Source of the DNA: Adhaeribacter arboris
GTDB taxonomy: Bacteria > Bacteroidota > Bacteroidia > Cytophagales > Hymenobacteraceae
Length of the DNA: 64,000 nucleotides
Direction of reading: 5' to 3'
NCBI RefSeq assembly: GCF_003023845.1
Contig: NZ_PYFT01000001.1
Span: 2,790,001-2,854,000 of the forward strand
Of this stretch, positions 37,672-46,313 are shown in pieces (position 1 is the first letter of the stretch; each line of letters begins with the position of its first letter). Below the pieces are notes generated by a model. That model was not told the DNA's origin, made no database searches, and saw nothing but the letters and a program-made list of their open reading frames with translations. Made by a program: the position numbers and the translations under genes.

Positions 37672-38733
37672 CTATGTAATTAGCATTGTATACTTGAATT
37701 CTATATTGTCTATTTCGAAGACATTAACTTTGATGCATTCAAATTTTTCAGGATTAAAGATAGCTAGATTATAGCCTTTAGAATAAAGTGAGCTTTGAAA
37801 CATTACTCCATCATAACCAATAGATTTAATGTATTCAGACAAATATTGAGTAGGTAAATAATCTAGTTCATTGTCATCCCTGCGTCTAGGCTTTGACAAT
37901 GTGGATTCTAATTTAGAAATAAAAGGTAAATGAATCAGAATATTTTCTAATTCCTGCTGCTGTTCGCCATCCGCCCAAGTAATAGGATCATAAAAATTTC
38001 CTCTTAAATTTATAACTTTAATATCCTCTTTAAGTCTAAACTCTCCAATAGTTACATAATCAAATAATGAAGCACGTGCTTCATAAATAGTTGTAGTGAC
38101 TTGATCTGCTAAATATAAATAAGATATACCTAAGGGATTAGCCCTGCCAGGCTTTGTTTTATCAGCAGGCGGATGTCCCATTTCTGAAGTACTAAAACCA
38201 ATTTTAGAAGATATTCTTGCCCGAAAGAATTTACGGCCCTTAGAAACTATATATTTGTATGGAAGCAATAAAGATTTTAGCCTATCTAAATCTAAAAGAT
38301 TTTGAAGGTGGAAACGATTTACTGATTTAATCTCTTCTTCAAATCTTTCCCATGTAATTTGTAGTGGTTTTACTTTATCATCGTTGCTGGCATTAATAGT
38401 ACAACTTAACACTACTGGATTTTCAAACAATTCTTGATAACTAACATAATCATCAGCAACTATCTCTTGTAATAATTCTCTTCGTTTATCAGAAACTTTT
38501 TGGGAGAATATTTTATTAGTAAAATCTTGTTCAATCTTATTTTCAATGGGGCTACCTACTTCGGGATTGACCTCATATAAACCTAAAATATTTTGGAAGA
38601 TTGGGTTCAACTCACAAGGATTATAAATGGATACTTGCTTAGAATAGCAATAATCGCAGTCTCCAATTGTAGCAAAACTATTTATAATACCTTTTAAATG
38701 TGGACTCGTAAAGCATTCTGAGCAACAATTCAT
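37672..38733 (-). CDS. RES-domain protein with N-terminal Cys4 motif (HEPN/RES-type N-terminus)
   Basis: A 353-residue protein. Residues 4-29 hold a C-x2-C ... C-x2-C zinc-finger-like motif. A helical middle (about 40-160) resembles the HEPN/RES N-terminal domain. The RES domain begins at about 165, with FFRARI (R171), GRANPLGISYLYLA, TIYEAR (E218) and MFQSSLYSKGYNLAIF near the end, matching the Arg-Glu-Ser pattern that names the family. It is twice the length of the toxin at 36.4 kb and has no Xre partner. It is the last gene of a three-gene operon, 1 bp after the sce7725-type gene (TAG, A, ATG). I infer an NAD-directed effector under control of the other two genes. Confidence 0.82.
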   Translation of the reverse strand: MNCCSECFTSPHLKGIINSFATIGDCDYCYSKQVSIYNPCELNPIFQNILGLYEVNPEVGSPIENKIEQDFTNKIFSQKVSDKRRELLQEIVADDYVSYQELFENPVVLSCTINASNDDKVKPLQITWERFEEEIKSVNRFHLQNLLDLDRLKSLLLPYKYIVSKGRKFFRARISSKIGFSTSEMGHPPADKTKPGRANPLGISYLYLADQVTTTIYEARASLFDYVTIGEFRLKEDIKVINLRGNFYDPITWADGEQQQELENILIHLPFISKLESTLSKPRRRDDNELDYLPTQYLSEYIKSIGYDGVMFQSSLYSKGYNLAIFNPEKFECIKVNVFEIDNIEFKYTMLIT

Positions 38734-38734
38734 T

Positions 38735-39688
38735 CTAGATCAAACTAAGGACTAATTCAATGTGATTCATAACCGAAAGCTTTTTAATGCTTCCTAATCC
38801 GGGAAAATGGCCATTATTATGTAACTCTTTAAATTCGGAAATTGCCCTAGTATCTAGAGTACTAGTATTACACCAATAAATTAATTTATTTAAAGCTTCT
38901 TCAAATTTGCCTCCTATATCAGTAGTATCCATGTTAGAATCCGAAACAAAATGTTTTACACGGATTTTATTTTGCCGGGTGATATAGGATAAATGAATAG
39001 CAATAGCATAAGGTAAAAAACCTCCATCTGAGTATATATCACCAATGGTCAAGAAATCTGAAAATCCTTTAAAACCATCTTGTTTATAAAAGAGATGTTC
39101 TTCCGAAAATTCACTGTCATCAATAGATAAATAATCAGCATTTTTTTGTTGACAACAGAAGAAGTCGTCTAATGTAACTAAAGTAGTGGATTCAAAATTT
39201 CGGTAGTACCGGCGATTAGTTTTTCCTAAATGAACTACATTATTAATAATAGGCAATTCACTATAATGTTGAATATACTTTAAAATGTTTGTAATGTCCT
39301 CACGGCCAGCAATATGAATCAGCGTTATTCCTGAGCATGATAATTGTTGAAAATCTTGGTTATTAACTAAGTTAGCATAGTATTTTACATCTTTGCTTCC
39401 ATCTATTATAATGGCAGCTTGATAGTTAGTATATCCAGCTAAGTCCTTTTTCAACAAATTAAGAATGTTACCGGACGATTTAACTAAATCACCTACACCT
39501 GGATTAATGATAACATTATAATTAATATTCTCTCGGCTTAACTCAATTAAGGTTTTTTTTAAGGTAGGAGAATCTTTTACTGGTTCAATAATTGGAGAAA
39601 CTTTGCTATCATTAGCAGCCATGATATCACAAATCTCTCTAAGAGCAATTAGTTCAAACTGCTTGCCTCGGAGGTAAGGAAAATACAT
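38735..39688 (-). CDS. sce7725-family (T4 beta-protein-like) protein
   Basis: A 317-residue soluble protein. The start, MYFPYLRGKQFELIALREI, matches my recollection of sce7725-family proteins, relatives of the T4 beta-protein fold. Further alpha/beta segments such as SGITLIHIAGRED and FKGFSDFLTIGDIYSDG follow. The biochemical function is not established. It is second in a three-gene operon, separated from the sce7726-type gene and from the RES gene by exactly 1 bp on either side. That strict coupling argues that the three work as one unit. AT-rich composition points to horizontal acquisition. Confidence 0.75.
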   Translation of the reverse strand: MYFPYLRGKQFELIALREICDIMAANDSKVSPIIEPVKDSPTLKKTLIELSRENINYNVIINPGVGDLVKSSGNILNLLKKDLAGYTNYQAAIIIDGSKDVKYYANLVNNQDFQQLSCSGITLIHIAGREDITNILKYIQHYSELPIINNVVHLGKTNRRYYRNFESTTLVTLDDFFCCQQKNADYLSIDDSEFSEEHLFYKQDGFKGFSDFLTIGDIYSDGGFLPYAIAIHLSYITRQNKIRVKHFVSDSNMDTTDIGGKFEEALNKLIYWCNTSTLDTRAISEFKELHNNGHFPGLGSIKKLSVMNHIELVLSLI

Positions 39689-39689
39689 A

Positions 39690-40556
39690 TTAAATCATTT
39701 CTTTTAGGAAGTTAAATAATTCTGCATATTCATTTTCCGAATAGTCCATCGAGTAGCAGATATGCTTCAATTCATATGGGGTAAACTCTGATTTCAATAA
39801 ATTAGGACATCTTATTTTCCTGTCTTTCAACTGATTAAAGGCCAGTACTTGAAAATCATTGATGTTAATCAATTTTGCCATAGATAAGCATTCTCTAAAG
39901 ATCTTAGTACCTGGCACATTCGGAATTTCACCAAAATGATTCTTGATTAAATTTAGATATTCCTGCTTACGAAGAGTTTTAAATATAGTAACGTGGTTAA
40001 AATTATCTGTATTTGATTCGGCTTCCTTAAGCGTTTTAAGGCTCATATTTTTAGTAAACTCTATAATGCCAATTTCTGTGTCTCTATACTTATTTAACAG
40101 CTTATTGGCATGTTTTGAACAAGAGACTATATAAACTTTATTAGCAAATTCTTTATAATCAGAAACTTGCTTATCAAGCTTTGTTAAGCTATCCAAATCA
40201 GTTTTAATTTCAAAAATACGTGCTTCACCATTTAGTAGGATAAAGTCGGCGATAGATCCTCCTATTCGAAATTCATTTAAAACTGTAGTAGTATTTAAAC
40301 TGTATTTTCCTAATAATAGCTTATTGAGAAGTGCATTTTTGTAGAAATACTCACTTCTATATTCAAAATGAAGTTCATTATAAAGATATTTAATAATAGA
40401 ATTGTAAGATTCTGGTTTAGAAGAATTAATGTGTTTTTTTACACAATAACGCATATACTCTTTATCCTTCTTCTTAACAATCTTGTTGAAGTTAGAAGGA
40501 GTAAAAATTTGGGATAAGCTTCTAAAATTATTTGCGCTCTTCTCTAAAACAAACAT
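39690..40556 (-). CDS. sce7726-family protein with PD-(D/E)XK-like nuclease motif
   Basis: A 288-residue soluble protein. The core LNEFRIGGSIADFILLNGE (D104) followed by ARIFEIKTDLDSL (E116 and K118 of EIK) has the spacing of PD-(D/E)XK nucleases: an acidic residue on one strand, then ExK on the next. The region as a whole resembles the sce7726 family, known as neighbours of sce7725 proteins. I chose the ATG at 40556; the frame extends three codons to a TTG. Upstream is a candidate TAnnTTTG element. It is the first gene of the operon. Nuclease activity is inferred from the motif only. Numbering is from the ATG. Confidence 0.75.
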   Translation of the reverse strand: MFVLEKSANNFRSLSQIFTPSNFNKIVKKKDKEYMRYCVKKHINSSKPESYNSIIKYLYNELHFEYRSEYFYKNALLNKLLLGKYSLNTTTVLNEFRIGGSIADFILLNGEARIFEIKTDLDSLTKLDKQVSDYKEFANKVYIVSCSKHANKLLNKYRDTEIGIIEFTKNMSLKTLKEAESNTDNFNHVTIFKTLRKQEYLNLIKNHFGEIPNVPGTKIFRECLSMAKLININDFQVLAFNQLKDRKIRCPNLLKSEFTPYELKHICYSMDYSENEYAELFNFLKEMI

Positions 40557-40621
40557 TCTGAACAAGAATACTGAAATAGTACTATCTCCTAAGACATATT
40601 TACTTGCGAGTAATTTAAGAA

Positions 40622-40629
40622 CAAATCTA
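40622..40629 (-). promoter_or_regulatory. Candidate promoter of the sce7726-sce7725-RES operon
   Basis: Read on the minus strand, TAGATTTG fits TAnnTTTG, about 65 bp upstream of the first ATG. No clear TTTG -33 box at the standard distance. Confidence 0.35.
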
Positions 40630-40726
40630 CAGCAACTATCATTCAGATGTAAATAAGTTCTGTTTATTTTGCTTTAACCCCAATTAAATATAGTTGTCAA
40701 AATATTTTACATTAGTTAAAGGGTGG

Positions 40727-40769
40727 TTTAGGTAAGTAAATAAACTGCTATCTTTACTTACGCCTAAAG
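40727..40769. repeat. Inverted repeat just upstream of the 144-residue gene
   Basis: GTAAGTAAA (40732-40740) pairs perfectly with TTTACTTAC (40753-40761). Flanking TTTAGG and CCTAAA extend the stem past a two-base bulge. It ends about 12 bp before the ATG at 40781, so it could be an operator or a leader hairpin. Confidence 0.5.
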
Positions 40770-40780
40770 TTTACTATTTC

Positions 40781-41215
40781 ATGCCCGAACAAATTACCCC
40801 TTATATCGAGCAATTTTATGATGATGCGGAAATCTGGCTCATCATCAACGAGGCTACTTATTTCCAGCAGCAGTTCCAAGAACCGGATATCCTCAATAAT
40901 ACCGTTTGCGTGGTTTTGCCCATTGTTCGCCGGCTGCCGGGGTATGTACTCCATCAATTCGATTTAGAGCTCTTTATCAAGCATCCAGAAAGCACGGACT
41001 TAGGTCAGCTCGAGCTTTACCGGGTGCGAGATTTTATTCGCCAAAAAGTAGATCTAGGTCCTCTCATGCAAGGAGTACAGCAAATTACCGGCGTAAACAT
41101 CCACCAGGTACTGAAAAAGATAAAGCAGCAGATTAAATTTTTACAGCAGGTAGAAAACCAAGATTTACCCATTGTACCAGCTCAAATGATTTCACCTTAT
41201 AACTCCCCACTGTAA
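40781..41215 (+). CDS. Hypothetical soluble protein
   Basis: A 144-residue soluble protein that I do not recognise. It begins MPEQITPYIEQFYDDAEIWL and has a helical C-terminal half rich in glutamine and lysine (VLKKIKQQIKFLQQVENQ). No signal peptide or membrane segment. It is GC-richer than the operon to its left and is transcribed in the opposite direction. Its start lies just after a strong inverted repeat. Function cannot be stated. Confidence 0.65.
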   Translation: MPEQITPYIEQFYDDAEIWLIINEATYFQQQFQEPDILNNTVCVVLPIVRRLPGYVLHQFDLELFIKHPESTDLGQLELYRVRDFIRQKVDLGPLMQGVQQITGVNIHQVLKKIKQQIKFLQQVENQDLPIVPAQMISPYNSPL

Positions 41216-41333
41216 CTTAACTATTGTAAATAAGTATAAATTTTGTATACTTTTGTATACCTTTATACTTTACTCGCTACAACTGTTGCTACAGCTATAA
41301 CGAGTAGAGTATGAAGTGCTCTGAGGAGTATTC

Positions 41334-41360
41334 ATTAAGCTTAGCGCTGTTAAGCTTAAT
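41334..41360. repeat. Perfect 10-bp hairpin
   Basis: ATTAAGCTTA (41334-41343) pairs with TAAGCTTAAT (41351-41360) across a 7-base loop. There is no T-run next to it, so it is more likely an operator or RNA structure than a terminator. Confidence 0.5.
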
Positions 41361-41527
41361 GCTAGCACAAAGTTCTGGTAACTTAAGCTAGAAAGTAAAG
41401 TTTGCCGAATAGGATCAGTGAAGAAAATAGGTCAATAAGCCTATTAGTCACTTCCGGCGACATTTTAAAGGAAAACGTTATCTCCATTTGTATAAACGTT
41501 TAAGGGTTAGTAGAAGTACTCTCCCAC

Positions 41528-41562
41528 AAAGAAGGAAACCGCTCGCAACAGTTTCCTTCTTT
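41528..41562. terminator. Perfect 12-bp hairpin, terminator-like
   Basis: AAAGAAGGAAAC (41528-41539) and GTTTCCTTCTTT (41551-41562) are exact complements around an 11-base loop. The stem ends in T/A on both sides and could terminate in either direction. No coding gene ends within 300 bp, which leaves open a short untranslated transcript upstream. Confidence 0.5.
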
Positions 41563-42545
41563 GCTTAATGTGATACGGGTAATCGACTTAAATACTCATC
41601 GACTGTTTTTATCACATATTTTAAAATACTCAGAAAACCTTAATACTTTCTTAATAGTAATTTTGAGTATAACGGTTTAGCACCCCACCATTGTTCTCGC
41701 TTGTCTAAACTAAATTATTAAGATGAGGATATTTTTTAATCAGGATACAATAGATATTACGTATTCTGGTTAAGGTATTCCAGCTTACCACTAAAAACCC
41801 AGATACTTTTTTGACATTTTTGGGCTAATTTTTAAATCATTCACCTATTTACTCCTAACTATTGAAGTATAGGGAAAAGAATCTATATTGGTTGATCCTT
41901 TAACTTACTTTACTATTTAACTGCGCCTACTTATTTTGAAAAAACTATTAGCAGTACTCTTGCTTGCAAGTATTTTAAAACTCATTAAAGTAGCTTAGAA
42001 AAAAATGCTGGCAGTCAAGTATAGAACTAACAAGAAACCAGATAATCTAGGTTACAATATTAGTTCAACTAACAATTATATAAACGGGGGAAATTGGCGT
42101 ATTTTCAATTCAAATACTGTTTAACTATAATGTGTAGTCCGTAGTAGGTAATACTTGCGCATTCTCCTATCTGGCAAACTCACCACAATTACGTTCAGGA
42201 TTCAAGTAAAAATACTGGGGGATTTTAGCTGAATGAACAACTAATGCATTATACTTTGACTAATCAAAATAGGTTACTAGTATATGGCCAAATTTCTTGC
42301 CAAGTTTTACATTTTAATTTCCATCAAAAGCTAGGTAAGAACCCTCTAGGTAAGAGAGGAAATAAGTGGACACCCTTCTATTTTCCTAGTTAAAAAAGGC
42401 GGTTTTTCAGGTATCTAGAGGCTTAGAAAAACTGGGCAAAAAAGAGTAGTTTTTATAAACAACTATAATTGCTTCTCTTAGTAATTGTGATAGACAATCA
42501 GCTCTTGAGAATAAATAAACTTGCTTATATATAATAAATAATATA

Positions 42546-42553
42546 TATATTTG
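42546..42553 (+). promoter_or_regulatory. Promoter -7 element of the lipoprotein gene
   Basis: TATATTTG fits TAnnTTTG 20 bp before the ATG at 42573. CTTG at 42520-42523 could be a degenerate -33 box with a slightly long spacer. Confidence 0.5.
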
Positions 42554-42572
42554 AGGGTTAATTTACTTCCTC

Positions 42573-43391
42573 ATGTATAAAGCATTTTTACTGGCTCTGT
42601 CTTTTCCTCTTTTGCTAATTAGTTGTAAAAAAGAAGGCAATGAAGTGGCCCCTATACCCGTGACCCCTCCGGTGGCTGCTCCCGTAACTTGTACCCTGCA
42701 GCGCTCCAATGGAGACAATGGCACCATTGAGGTTTACGAGTACGATGTCAATAACCGGATCAAAGCGGTTAAAAGGCATGTTCCTGCTTTTTCCAATTCT
42801 CCTGCCCGCGATTTTACCTATACCTTTTACCGGGACAGCAACAATCGTATTGTAGAGATTATTGGGGGCAATGATGCTGCGCCAGAGTTTCAACAAAAGG
42901 AAACCTACGAGTACGATGACCAGGGGAGATGGATTAAAAACACGGTCACCAATGTACCAGACGATAAATATTTAAAAGTTACGGTACCGGAGTACGATGC
43001 CCAAAGTTTAATGGTGAAAGCTACCGAAACCCGAAAAAATGGATACAACACCTATGTTCGGGAACGCACCTACGAGTATAAGAACGGCAATGTCATTAGC
43101 ATTCGAACCAAAGAAGGCGATCGGATTACTACCAGCCTGTACGAATACTATCCAGATCAGGAAAATCTATTGAGTGAATATGAACGCCAAACCTACTATA
43201 CTTTTGGGTTAGGTAGTCCGCCAAAAAACAAGATGAAGAGCTATAAACACATAGATAATACCTATGTGACCGAAGGCACTTACTCCTACATCTTTACCGG
43301 ACCTGGATACGTGCAGCAGCAAACTTTAACGGCAAGCGCGAATGGCTCCAAGACTAGTTCCACTTTTACCAATACTTATAAATGTGATTAA
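42573..43391 (+). CDS. Hypothetical lipoprotein with YD-like repeats
   Basis: A 272-residue exported lipoprotein. The signal peptide ends LLLISCKKEGNE, with the lipidated cysteine at residue 18. The mature part has repeated motifs of the form YEYD.NNRI / YEYDDQGRWIKN / YEYKNGNVISI, about 25-40 residues apart, resembling RHS/YD repeats and DUF4595-like lipoproteins of Bacteroidota. Such proteins form beta-rich surface structures; the role here is unknown. A promoter element lies 20 bp upstream. The next gene is convergent. Confidence 0.75.
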   Translation: MYKAFLLALSFPLLLISCKKEGNEVAPIPVTPPVAAPVTCTLQRSNGDNGTIEVYEYDVNNRIKAVKRHVPAFSNSPARDFTYTFYRDSNNRIVEIIGGNDAAPEFQQKETYEYDDQGRWIKNTVTNVPDDKYLKVTVPEYDAQSLMVKATETRKNGYNTYVRERTYEYKNGNVISIRTKEGDRITTSLYEYYPDQENLLSEYERQTYYTFGLGSPPKNKMKSYKHIDNTYVTEGTYSYIFTGPGYVQQQTLTASANGSKTSSTFTNTYKCD

Positions 43392-43418
43392 AAAGATAGG
43401 ATAATAAATCTTAGGTAT

Positions 43419-43823
43419 TTAACTCGAGGAACTTAAAGCTACCTGGTCGTTACTGAAAATAGCTTTAAAGTAATGCCTCTGATCCCGGTAAGTCGAATTA
43501 TCAGGCAAGGCTACCCTGCGCTTCAACCAAGTCAAAAATTCAGGTAAAACTTTTTGTTTCACCAGTTCCTCTACTCTCTTTTTATCTTCTGGTTTGATGG
43601 GGCTAATCACAATATAATACCGTTCCTGATCAACCCTCGGGTTTGGTGGCCATAGCTCACAACTAAAAATAGGAAACTTGTCATCGAAATGGTTGGGAAT
43701 CCGATATTTCAGAAGAACATTTATATCAAAGGGGAAGTCTCTTAAAGCCTCTTGCAGCAAAGAGGTTTGCAGGGCATAGCTCATTCCCTTTCTAATCTTC
43801 GGTTTTTCTATGGTTAGCTTCAT
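43419..43823 (-). CDS. Hypothetical protein downstream of the serine recombinase
   Basis: A 134-residue soluble protein that I do not recognise. It has a central segment FPIFSCELWPPNPRVDQERY and a charged helix (KPEDKKRVEELVKQKVLPEF). The start is 22 bp after the stop of the recombinase gene on the same strand, so the two are probably co-transcribed. No homology to accessory recombination factors can be seen by eye. Confidence 0.6.
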   Translation of the reverse strand: MKLTIEKPKIRKGMSYALQTSLLQEALRDFPFDINVLLKYRIPNHFDDKFPIFSCELWPPNPRVDQERYYIVISPIKPEDKKRVEELVKQKVLPEFLTWLKRRVALPDNSTYRDQRHYFKAIFSNDQVALSSSS

Positions 43824-43845
43824 AGATCAATATAACGTACCATCA

Positions 43846-44412
43846 TTAAAGTTTAACCGCATATTCCAAGTAACGGTAACAGGTTGCTCTCGAAATTCCT
43901 AGAATTTTGGCAATCTCCTCCGCTCGCTTACCCGAGGCCAAAAGAACTTTCGCGGATTTCGCTTTTTCTTGCGCTTCGGGCGTTAAACCACCAGGCCTCC
44001 CTCCTGCTCTACCCCTAGCTTTTGCTGCTACCAAGCCCGCTTTGGTTCTCTCTTTAATAATCTCCCGCTCAAACTCCGCTAAAGAAGCAAAGATGTTAAA
44101 GGTAAAACGACCGGTGGAAGTAGCCGTATTGATCCCGTCTTGTAAACTCACAAAGTCTACTCCCCTTTTCTGAAATTCGGCTACGAGGTCAATCAGATCT
44201 CGCAACGAACGACCCAGCCGGTCCAGCTTCCACACCACCACCGTATCTCCGGAGCGGAGTTGCCCCAACATCTTCTCCAGCTCCGGTCGTTCTTTGTTTT
44301 TCCCCGATTTCTTTTCCTGGAACACCAGCTCACATCCTTGTTTGGTTAGGGCGTCTAGTTGCAATTCCAATTTTTGATCCTGGGTGCTCACCCGGGCATA
44401 GCCTATTTTCAT
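43846..44412 (-). CDS. Serine recombinase (resolvase/invertase family)
   Basis: A 188-residue small serine recombinase. The catalytic N-terminus begins MKIGYARVSTQDQ with the nucleophilic serine in ARVST. LDRLGRSLRDL holds the conserved arginines, and EFEREIIKERTKAGL forms the long dimerisation E-helix. The C-terminal helix-turn-helix is AEEIAKILGISRATCYRYL. It recombines short dyad sites to resolve or invert DNA. The region upstream of its start holds matching dyads (44417-44540) and a 30-bp crossover-like palindrome that is now split by an IS1182-type element. It lies immediately left of the cassette array but belongs to a different recombinase class from integron integrases. Confidence 0.92.
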   Translation of the reverse strand: MKIGYARVSTQDQKLELQLDALTKQGCELVFQEKKSGKNKERPELEKMLGQLRSGDTVVVWKLDRLGRSLRDLIDLVAEFQKRGVDFVSLQDGINTATSTGRFTFNIFASLAEFEREIIKERTKAGLVAAKARGRAGGRPGGLTPEAQEKAKSAKVLLASGKRAEEIAKILGISRATCYRYLEYAVKL

Positions 44413-44416
44413 ATTT

Positions 44417-44540
44417 GTCTCACGAATGCCATCTCAAATATACAAATTTGTTTTTGATTTGTGAGATGGTCATTTGATACGGTTTTTAGCCGAAAAAAGC
44501 CTCTTTTCAGAGGCTCCGATTTCGTCTCACAAAACGGTCG
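44417..44540. other. Putative res/crossover region of the serine recombinase, left part
   Basis: Near the gene GTCTCAC (44417-44423) and an inverted pair around CCATCTCA/TGAGATGG (about 44429-44469) form accessory-site-like dyads. Further out, the half-site at 44523-44540 continues, after the IS, at 46223-46234. The rejoined 30-bp sequence has two 14-base arms that match in 12 positions around a central GT, the layout of a serine recombinase crossover site. Confidence 0.55.
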
Positions 44541-46216
44541 TGGCTGTTGCACAACTCCCTTTTGAGCCGCGTCCTATTTCCCTATCTGAACTCAATGCTG
44601 CTCCTAATAGTGCTCTCTTAGTGGAAAAACAGCTTAGTAAAAGCAAAAGAATAGCTGCTAAAAGCAGATTCTTGATTCTTTTGAAGTGCCAAAGCTTGGC
44701 TGACCGCTTTCACCGGTTTAAACTTCAGATATTTCTTCAAGTTAAAAGCAGTGGTGGCCAGCAGCATCACCTTGTGAGCCCCGGCTTTACCCCGCACTCC
44801 TATTTTCCGGAGACCATAGTAATGAATTAAGCTGCCGAAGACCGGCTCTACCGTGCTTTGTCGAACTCGCTTCATCCGTTTACCTTTTCTACTTTGCTGT
44901 CTTTCTAATGCTCGTCGATATTCCGAATCGTATGCAGTACGGGTGATTTGGCGGCATTGGCTTTTGGGAACGCAAGAAGATTTGAGCGGGCAATGTTTAC
45001 AGTCCTGGTAGGTAGCCCGGTAGATTTTTAGCAAACCTCCCTCCGCATTGGTGTCATAGGTCTTAAAGGCGAGTATCTTCCCGGTCGGACAGGTGAAATA
45101 GTCAGCTTGTTGGTCATAAGGAAAACCTTCTATCTCGGACTTGTACTGGCCAAATACGGGTATCCAGCCCGTTATCTTTCTTTGCTCTAAAAAGGCGTAG
45201 TTGCTACCGTTAGAATAGCCACCATCCGCTAGCAGTTCCTTTAGACGTAGTTCATTATCTAGTAGCCGTCGCTGCAATCTCAGCGTGATAGCCGGCAAAT
45301 ATTGGCTGTCCCGCCCATCAGCCAAATCCGCTTGAACATGGCTGATAACGCCTTTGGCTGTATCCACCGCCAGGCTGCAATAATAGTTAAGTTGTCTGGC
45401 TTTGCCCGGTTTGACCGATATGCGGGCATCCGGATCGGTGGAACTGTAGTGCGTTTTATTGCTGACCAGGCGGGCCTTCTCGTGCTTACCGCCTAAGCCT
45501 TTGGGAGATGCTTTCAGCTGATCTTGGTGCTTTTCCAGTTTTCTTAACTGGTACTCCGGAGCCGAGAGGAACTGTTCTGGCTTTCCCTCTTTATTCTGGT
45601 TGGACTTCTTTACTACCGCTTCATTCTCGAGGATAACCTTCGTTAAGTGCTTTTTCACCGACTCGGGTGATTGTTTTAAAAGCAGGCTATCCATCGAAGC
45701 ATTGGCCTTAATGGGGGCGGAGTCAATCGCCTGCCGATGACCGGCTACCATGCCTTTCTCGACACATAAGCGAAAGACTCTATCAAACAGTAGCTCAAAC
45801 AACTTCTCCGGGTAAAGCTGCCGAGTACGAGAAACCGTGGAGTGCCAGGGCAAGGGCTCATCTATTTGGTAGTCTAAAAAGTAAAGCAGATCTAGTCGGA
45901 GGCTACAGTGCTCGATCAGTTGGCGGTCGGAAACAATATTCTCCAGGTAACCCACCAAGCAGAGCTTAAAGAAGACTACCGGATCGATCGACTGCTGACC
46001 ACATCGTCCGTAGTAAGGTTGGGTAAGCTCGTAGAGAAAATCCAAATTCAACTGCTGTTTCAAGCGGCGATAGAAGTTGTGTTCTGGTACATGTGCCGAG
46101 AGCGAAAAAAGCAACGCCTTTTCATCTTCCAAAACCTTTCTGCCTTGCATAACCTTAAAAAATAGTCCTATCCTTCTTCAACGATTAACTTCAATCAAGG
46201 GGTTGTGCAACAGCCA
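44541..46216 (-). mobile_element. IS1182-family insertion sequence (1676 bp)
   Basis: The 15-bp ends TGGCTGTTGCACAAC (44541-44555) and GTTGTGCAACAGCCA (46202-46216) are perfect inverted repeats. Both are flanked by CGGTCG (44535-44540 and 46217-46222), a 6-bp target duplication. The insertion point is the centre of a 30-bp palindrome. The single transposase gene is intact, so the insertion looks recent. Confidence 0.9.
44618..46150 (-). CDS. IS1182-family transposase
   Basis: A 510-residue DDE transposase. The N-terminal DUF772-type domain includes GRCGQQSIDPVVFFKLCLVG and DLLYFLDYQIDEPLPWHST. The catalytic region contains AIDSAPIKANASMD, YCSLAVDTAKG and LADGGYSNGSN with the acidic residues, and a C-terminal block RQSTVEPVFGSLIHYYGLRK with the last glutamate. 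A cysteine cluster (CKHCPLKSSCVPKSQC) is typical of the IS1182 group. The frame is uninterrupted and full length. Confidence 0.93.
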   Translation of the reverse strand: MQGRKVLEDEKALLFSLSAHVPEHNFYRRLKQQLNLDFLYELTQPYYGRCGQQSIDPVVFFKLCLVGYLENIVSDRQLIEHCSLRLDLLYFLDYQIDEPLPWHSTVSRTRQLYPEKLFELLFDRVFRLCVEKGMVAGHRQAIDSAPIKANASMDSLLLKQSPESVKKHLTKVILENEAVVKKSNQNKEGKPEQFLSAPEYQLRKLEKHQDQLKASPKGLGGKHEKARLVSNKTHYSSTDPDARISVKPGKARQLNYYCSLAVDTAKGVISHVQADLADGRDSQYLPAITLRLQRRLLDNELRLKELLADGGYSNGSNYAFLEQRKITGWIPVFGQYKSEIEGFPYDQQADYFTCPTGKILAFKTYDTNAEGGLLKIYRATYQDCKHCPLKSSCVPKSQCRQITRTAYDSEYRRALERQQSRKGKRMKRVRQSTVEPVFGSLIHYYGLRKIGVRGKAGAHKVMLLATTAFNLKKYLKFKPVKAVSQALALQKNQESAFSSYSFAFTKLFFH

Positions 46217-46313
46217 CGGTCGTTTTACGAGACGCCTGGTCAACGTATTTCCGGACTAAATAAGGCCTGATGCTTACCGGGTCTCTCCTGGTAGAAATCA
46301 CTTAACCGATTAC
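46217..46313. other. Right half of the disrupted crossover palindrome and flank
   Basis: The IS target duplication CGGTCG (46217-46222) is followed by TTTTACGAGACG (46223-46234), which completes the palindrome begun at 44523. No gene is seen from here to the first cassette gene at 47265. Confidence 0.55.

Larger units (their letters stand above)
41216..42572. other. 1.36-kb gene-free region with several perfect hairpins
   Basis: No credible coding frame. Just after the preceding gene is a tandem TTTTGTATAC pair (41241-41260). A 10-bp perfect hairpin lies at 41334-41360 and a 12-bp perfect hairpin at 41528-41562. The last 30 bp contain a promoter element for the lipoprotein gene. The region may hold a small RNA or decayed genes; I see no direct evidence for either. 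Confidence 0.45.

Noticed and set aside
41940-42000. Short signal-peptide-like frame starting with TTG and reading KKLLAVLLLASILKL
   Set aside because: Ends after 20 codons with no downstream coding sequence; at most a relic.
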